Assembly (NCBI GenBank): GCA_037176885.1
Contig: JAWWNJ010000005.1
Span: 2,790,001 to 2,854,000 of the forward strand
Length of the DNA: 64,000 nt
From: Favolaschia claudopus
Taxonomy: Eukaryota > Basidiomycota > Agaricomycetes > Agaricales > Mycenaceae
Direction of reading: 5' to 3'
The notes beneath the pieces are model-generated. The model had not been told where the DNA came from and made no database searches. It saw only the letters and a list, made by a program, of their open reading frames with translations. The translations under genes and the position numbers were made by a program. Below, piece after piece: positions 58,740 through 64,000 of this stretch; position 1 is the first letter of the stretch, and every line of letters begins with the position of its first letter.

Positions 58740-60430
58740 CCCCGTCCAATCTCCCACCTTTGACGCCTCATCCGCTCCTCGTGGCGCTCCTACCGCTCCT
58801 TGGCTCACAACAAACAGAAACGGAGCTCTATGCATGTCTGGTTTCCGTCGAACCGCCGGCCCTCTCGTCGTGTTCGCAGATTTTCGTTGCGGTGGTTCTG
58901 TACCCTCTCCCAGACCTTTCTCACTCTAGACCCTTGACCCAACGACTTCTGATTGACCGGATGCCACGGGATGTGTTTATCTGTCTTCGGCGCTGCTGCT
59001 CCTGATACGACTATACTGTTCTTCAGCGACGGGGCTCGAAATACGTGAGCCGGTCGGATGCCACAAGCTGTGATGTGAAGTAACGTGGATTTGTGAGGCT
59101 GCTCAGGCGGACGCGGCGGGGGTTGCACGACTACTGGGGAGTATGCCGCGGTGTTTGTGGTGGTTGGTGGATGGGGATTCGTTCGCCGGAGGGTATGGAA
59201 GACCTCTTTCTCGCCTTCTTGGCTAGAATCGTGGTTGTCGCTCGCGTACTGCCGGCAGGGAACCAATTTGACGTCGCTGAGTGAATGGTTCAATGCAGAG
59301 GGTGCACATAGGGTGACGGTGACCCAGCCTCGAGCAATACCAAGGACAAGACGCGTTGCCTCGACGTTTTGCATGACGCTCCATCTATACCCAAATCTGT
59401 CTTCACTGAATATGGAACGATACGCCGAGGATACTGTGTTCCTCACCATGCGTGCACGCCTACCCCATCTCCGCGATCTCAGGCTGCACATCCCCGACAT
59501 ATCCTCCGCGTCATATTCTGGAGGGAATCTCACCATGCCGATGCTGCGCCGCCTCGACATCAGCAGGCATGTGCTTTCGCTAGACGGGTTCACGAGGCGG
59601 ATAACCCTGCCGAATCCCTTGGATCGGAGTGGTTTTCGCGGTTGGTTCGTGGCCGAATTTGCCGGTACAGGGCCACAGAGTATGATTGAGGGGTGGGGAC
59701 CCGAGCGCAGCAGGATTAGTCGTGTAATTGCTGGATGCACGGGGACTCGGACCGACAAGTGGACGGCGTTTCGGAGCTTTTTCGCTCGCAGCTCCGAGTC
59801 AACCGCCTCCCATGTCCGCCACGCCGAGCATAGGAGATGTATTTGGCAGCCCGACGTTGCATCCACCAGCTGGGATGTAAATTCCTGTCCCCTGCGATGT
59901 GTTGTGTCTTTCTGGTCCCAGCGCGACTTGCTTTCTCCACCAGGTCATTCATTTCTGACCGACTTGAAGGTCGCCGCCACGGTGGAGCTGCGATTCTTTC
60001 CATGAAATTTAGATGCGGGATACTGGGAGGCCGCTGGCTAGACGCCACGGGGTCGTCGTTGTCTCCCTCTAGAACACGATTCCGCCAAAAATGCAAGCTT
60101 CTTCTGCGGTGGCTGTGCTAGAGCGGCCTGGAGACTTTCGCGTTTTCACCCTCAACGCGGTTGCCTCCGCCGAACGGATTTCCCGGGATACATCTCTCTG
60201 TATGTGCCGCTGCTGCTCCCGGTATTGCTATGGCGTTGTTCGGCGTAGAGGGTTTGAGATACGTTTGCCGGTCGGATTCGGCACGTTTCGCTTCGAATGG
60301 CGCAGGATTCTGAGACTGTTGTGGCGGATGGGGCGGGATGTATTCGTTGGTGTACTATTTTGCTGCGCCGCATCTCATCGCGATGCCTTTTGGTGTTGTT
60401 GGAGTGGGGTTCGTTAGCCGGAGTGACCGA
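58740..60430 (+). pseudogene. Degenerate F-box/LRR unit 2
   Basis: Collinear with unit 1 (47.72-50.07 kb) in three blocks: 58.74-59.28 kb, the LRR block at about 59365-59580 (HLYPNLSSLNMERYAEDTVF, LPHLRDLRLHIPD, RRLDISRH), and 59.78-60.43 kb. The F-box is not found, and the LRR block is entered from sequence unrelated to the intact gene. The plus frame at 59151-60005 (284 codons) is open across it but mixes LRR and non-LRR sequence. A 353-codon frame on the opposite strand (58805-59866) is a shadow. Unit 2 is shorter than unit 1 and lacks its 48.76-49.1 kb part. Confidence 0.65.
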
Positions 60431-61401
60431 AGTTCCAATTCATTGACCTGAATTCCCCATGCAGTGTTCTTCGACTTGCTCTAGAGGGTACCGATCCTCA
60501 ACCGTCTCCTGTGTTACAGGGCTTACAAAATGTCTGCCTACATTTACTGTTCACCAAACTTACTGCCACCTTTTCCGCGTCTACTTCATTCTACCGATGG
60601 CCCCCGTTTGAATTGGCAGTGGCACACGGCCATATACACCATGCTCTTGCTAGTCCCGTGCGCACCATTCTCATATCCACTCGGTACTTCAATTAGTCTC
60701 CTGTTTTTCGTTCGTGGTACTGCTCGCCGGCTCGTGAGTACGATCCGAAAACCTATAACGTTTAACCGCTTGTTCTCACCAGGCTCTAAAGTTTCTCGTT
60801 TTCATGTATTTGGTGTCATGTATGATTATCCCAGTTCGGGATGAAAAAGCAAGAAAGAAAATAACATTACGGCAAAGAGGAATACTTGTAAGTAGCTCGA
60901 GGATACAAACGTGGGTGAAATAGGGTGCCATAATACTCCATAGGAAGTGGGCTACACGGTGACTTCGGCGGAGCAGAACTACTACTTTCTTTTCGCAACA
61001 CAAATGGAATTCAAGGAGCCCGGCGGTTTCTCGCCTCTCTCACAGCAAGTTCAAGTTTCAAAATCAATAGAATGTGTTTCGGAATCCAATATTCCCTTAA
61101 CTCGACTGCTGTGGACGAAGACAAGAGCACTGTCTGTAAGTGTACGAATCTTAGCGATGTGATTTCTTGTGGTTCCTGCCTCGCCATGTGTAGTATCATC
61201 TGTAGTGTGGAGCGTGCCCTGCTCGACGCGGAGTGGCCTTCCTCGGCTGAACAACTCGACGTGCTATCGGAGTACGATTTTATATGATGTGAATTTCTGT
61301 GCTGTTCAGCTGCAGACTGAGATGTAGAAAACCTCCGCCCGCAGACAATGCTATGAAATTCCATGAGTGACAGCGGATTCCCGCAAAACGCATGCGCAAA
61401 C
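60431..61401. other. Convergent spacer between F-box/LRR unit 2 and copy 3
   Basis: No gene is seen. A plus frame of 104 codons (60530-60844) has no domain. The region lies where both neighbours' 3' ends meet. Confidence 0.35.
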
Positions 61402-62534
61402 CTACCACTCAATTGAGGTTTGGAGATTATGGCCGGGAGCAACTGAAATGTAAGCTTTGCACCAGGGGCAGTACATGCCAGTCACAATGTCTATTGCGTA
61501 TGGGCGATAAAGAATCGCTGCCATGAAAATTTGTGTGCCTGCTGTTACCAGGGGGCTACCAAGATGGTACACTGAGCCCTCTGAATTCTGTATCCGATAC
61601 GAGTTCGACTGAATGATGGTTGTTATCTCCTGGTTGCCGACGAAAAGATCCTGGAGATTTTTCACAAATGCCTAGGGGTGTGTGTTGAGGAGGTGAATGT
61701 GTATTTCAATTCGGTACATACGGCAGGATTCCTCCAAAGCTCCAGTGATATCAGTCTGCCTTCTCCCGTAACATCGACGAGGGTGATGGTGTTGTGCAGG
61801 GAAAGCATTCGTGGGATAGCAAGTACGGACAAAGCCGTGAGAGGCGCTATTCGGAGACGATTGATGAGGCTCAGGGGACCTGGCGCAAGCAAAACAAATG
61901 CAACACAGTAAACAGCGACGAATAGTGCGTTGTTTCTGTCGTGTTCGATGTATTCCGACAATCGACCCACGATCGGCATAATGAATTGTGTCCTTGTTTG
62001 CCATTGAACTAGCTCTCCGCAGTTATTGGGCATGTTGACCATCGACATGGAGCTGCAATAATAGTAGGCATCTGCGAGATTTCCGTGAGTAGAGGTCAAT
62101 ACGCCGAGTCTTCAACCAACTTACTTCCATTGACGAGAACGTTTCCTATTTCTACAGCTTGCATTTGAAACTGCGGGCCCTCTCCATTCCCTCCCGAACC
62201 GCCCTGGAACGTGGATTGCCCGCCGGAGCCTCCGGTCCCTCCTGCTGAGAGGTTAGCGAGTCCCGCGGCCAGTACAAAGCTCAGCGTTGGGTGAACGCTT
62301 ACCGTTGATTACCATGTGCGGTGCAGCAGATGTGATATCGAAGTCCGTCCTGGAGGATTTCTTTCTCTCAAATGTTGGACACCACCAACGCTGGAGAAGC
62401 TGGAGCAAACAGGCAAGTAACGTTTGAAGAAATATGAGAGCATCCGTTGTGAATCGGCGCATCAGCAGCCGACTTGAAAAGAATAACAAATGCGAGGAAC
62501 GTGCAAACAGGAAGCAGAGAGGGAGCTTGGCCAT
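61402..62534 (-). CDS. Glycine-rich/ubiquitin-like-domain membrane protein, copy 3 (intact)
   Basis: Four exons (62303-62534, 62125-62241, 61722-62071, 61402-61671) join in frame to 322 residues with consensus introns. Order: a hydrophobic N-terminal segment (LLFFSSRLL...IFLQTLLACLLQLL, probable signal or anchor); the glycine-rich exon (GGTGGSGGQSTFQGGSGG, GEGPQFQMQ); YYYCSSMS; LSEYIEHDRNNALF; two further hydrophobic segments (VAVYCVAFVLLAPGP; LTALSVLAIPRML); then ITLVDVTGEGRLISLELWRN and a ubiquitin-like part (SYRIQNSEGSVYHLGSPLVT) with CPWCKAY near the end. The last part resembles the fungal ubiquitin-like domain (ULD) often found with ITF/LVDALG-type starts; this is a family-level inference. 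Function unknown; a membrane location is likely. Confidence 0.82.
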
Positions 62535-64000
62535 GGGTAAGTATATAAACCTTCAGGCATGCGGATGCTTCGTGGAAGGTTCACACCATAACACGCATTC
62601 TGAAGAATAGCCATTGACAGAGAGCACTAGTATCGGAAAATCTAAATTAAGAGCTGCCACTCACACTTTGCGTGTGTTCGCAGTCTGTGAAAGTCCTACT
62701 GGGCGAAAAGTGGCATGGCGTTCGATAAATTTGCATCCCAAATGACGAGCTGTAAGCTTTAGGCTGATAACTACTCACGGCGGAGACTTACCCAAGCATT
62801 TGTCAAGGCCGGTCAAAGGCATCGGCGCTCTCCCAGGAGTCGAGGGTAACACTATACCTCCAATTCATCCATACTTGACGGGCCTAGGATGACGGAAAAT
62901 TCAGTGACTCGGCGAGTGCAGCCAAGATTGTTTTCTCCCGAATAATTGAAATCGATGGCAAGACAGCACAAGCAGCGGCTCCCTCTCCGATTTCGAGTCT
63001 CTGCTGTCTTACAGTGAGAAGCAAGATACAGTTGGATAATTCTCCGAAAAATTTTCGAAATCCCGTCGCAGTGCGCACAACATTCATGAACAAAGAAGAT
63101 GTAGAAATCCAAAGAAAGCTACAAGACAGTTTTTATATTTGCTGTTATTTGCTGCCGTCACCGAATCACTCCCACCTTGCCCCCACCTCAGGCTCTCATC
63201 CGTCGTCTTGCACGTCGTCGTTTTTAGGTGGTGTGCATTCAAAAGGGCAACCATGACAAGAAGCACGAGTGTTATACGCCCGCGATTGCCTCTCGACCTC
63301 CGACGAGCCCGCGCGCTGCGATTGCCGACGCAGGCGACTAAGCTCAGGCTCTTGTCCTTTTCATTGCTCACCATACCTTCCAGATCTTCATGCTGGTTCT
63401 CTCCGTTGTCTTCGTGCACGCACCGACTCCCACAAATGGGCGAGAAACTCGGAGCAGAATAGCACCGAAGCAATATCAATGAAGCAGATGTTTTCGAAAT
63501 TGCATGGTACGTTTCTTGTCTTATGCCGTTCGCCTTTCTATTCGTTTCGTTTCCTCTTTTGTCGCGTTGTTTGTTCTCCCTGATGCTTCAAAGCATCTTT
63601 TTTTTCGCTGTGCCCGACCCAATTCCCATGCGCTGACTTGACTTTCCTTCTCTCCTAGACATCGACATCCTTTCCCTGCCGCTGCGATCAGCTGAGATAC
63701 TCGTACGCACGACGTGGACGCAGGGGTTCCGACTTCGTAAGGCTCTAGAGTCTACGATGTCCGGACTATGGTGTTGCTGCGTAGAGATCTGTGAAAATGG
63801 CGGAGCACTGTGGTAGGAATCGTTATCGCTCCACCCTCTCGTCGTCCAGGACCCGGCATTCTCGTGCAATCGGCGCTGAGCACTACGACGATGAGTGCTT
63901 CTTCCTCAGAGCGGCTCCACGTTCTCGCATACTTGCACAGATGCATGACGCTCGGAGTCGCAGACCGCTTCGGCTTTGTCGTGCTATGCGCGGTGATTCC
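62535..64000. other. Upstream region of copy 3 and cassette remnant
   Basis: No gene is recognised. It contains blocks shared with the flanks of the other copies: 62997-63071 (with 50978-51067), 63118-63210 (with 58560-58660), and an intron-like pyrimidine stretch at 63507-63657 resembling 54448-54562. It may start a fourth cassette continuing past the window edge. Confidence 0.4.

Noticed and set aside
58805..59866. 353-codon open frame on the minus strand
   Set aside because: It lies antisense over F-box/LRR unit 2, whose plus strand carries recognisable LRR peptides. The frame shows no domain and is likely a GC-driven shadow.

Overview
This window is nuclear DNA of a filamentous basidiomycete, most likely an Agaricomycete of the mushroom-forming, Mycena-like type. 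The basis is that nearly every recognisable gene is cut by short introns (about 40-85 nt, GT...AG, with CTRAC-like branch sites), and the families present are ones expanded in Agaricomycetes: F-box, F-box/LRR, BTB and ZZ/EF-hand proteins, and glycine-rich proteins with a ubiquitin-like domain. The species call is inference. No tRNA, rRNA, CRISPR or operon was seen.

Layout, left to right. (1) 0-9.8 kb: two 5' ends of a secreted GH31 alpha-glucosidase on the minus strand flank as direct repeats (ATG at 60 and at 9523). The second copy is cut off inside its catalytic domain. Between them lie two unusual arrays of exon-like modules separated by good introns, one read on the minus strand (1.75-4.4 kb) and one on the plus strand (5.9-7.5 kb). 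(2) 9.8-14.3 kb: the broken arm of a large inverted duplication, holding an F-box gene interrupted by two DNA transposons plus the decayed 3' part of a TPR/CCCH gene. (3) 14.3-25 kb: the interior, with a BTB gene (15.9-17.0), a long many-exon gene with a Goodbye-like N-terminus, an EF-hand and two ZZ-type zinc fingers (22.9-17.3, minus), and a perfect 101-bp foldback repeat (23.2-23.6). (4) 25.1-29.5 kb: the intact arm of the inverted duplication, with a TPR/CCCH zinc-finger gene and an intact F-box gene. (5) 29.7-46 kb: another F-box gene, a gene-poor 5-kb stretch, a ten-exon gene with four C2HC knuckles, a multi-exon F-box gene and an F-box/LRR gene. (6) 46-64 kb: an amplified accessory region in which degenerate F-box/LRR units on the plus strand alternate with glycine-rich/ubiquitin-like-domain genes on the minus strand. 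The latter start about 4.4 kb apart (53.7, 58.2, 62.5 kb); only the last is fully open. A 150-bp exon-plus-intron tandem array (51.2-52.2 kb) encodes the same kind of glycine-rich exon.

How it fits together. Most readable genes are predicted adaptors rather than enzymes: F-box proteins (SCF ubiquitin ligase adaptors), BTB, ubiquitin-like and ZZ domains, together with a Goodbye-like N-terminus resembling those of fungal NLRs. That mix, the pseudogenes, the transposons with intact target duplications and the repeated gain and loss of modules suggest a fast-evolving region, possibly of self/non-self or stress-recognition genes. The functional idea is inference. The duplications, frame breaks, transposon ends and exon arrays can be read directly from the sequence.
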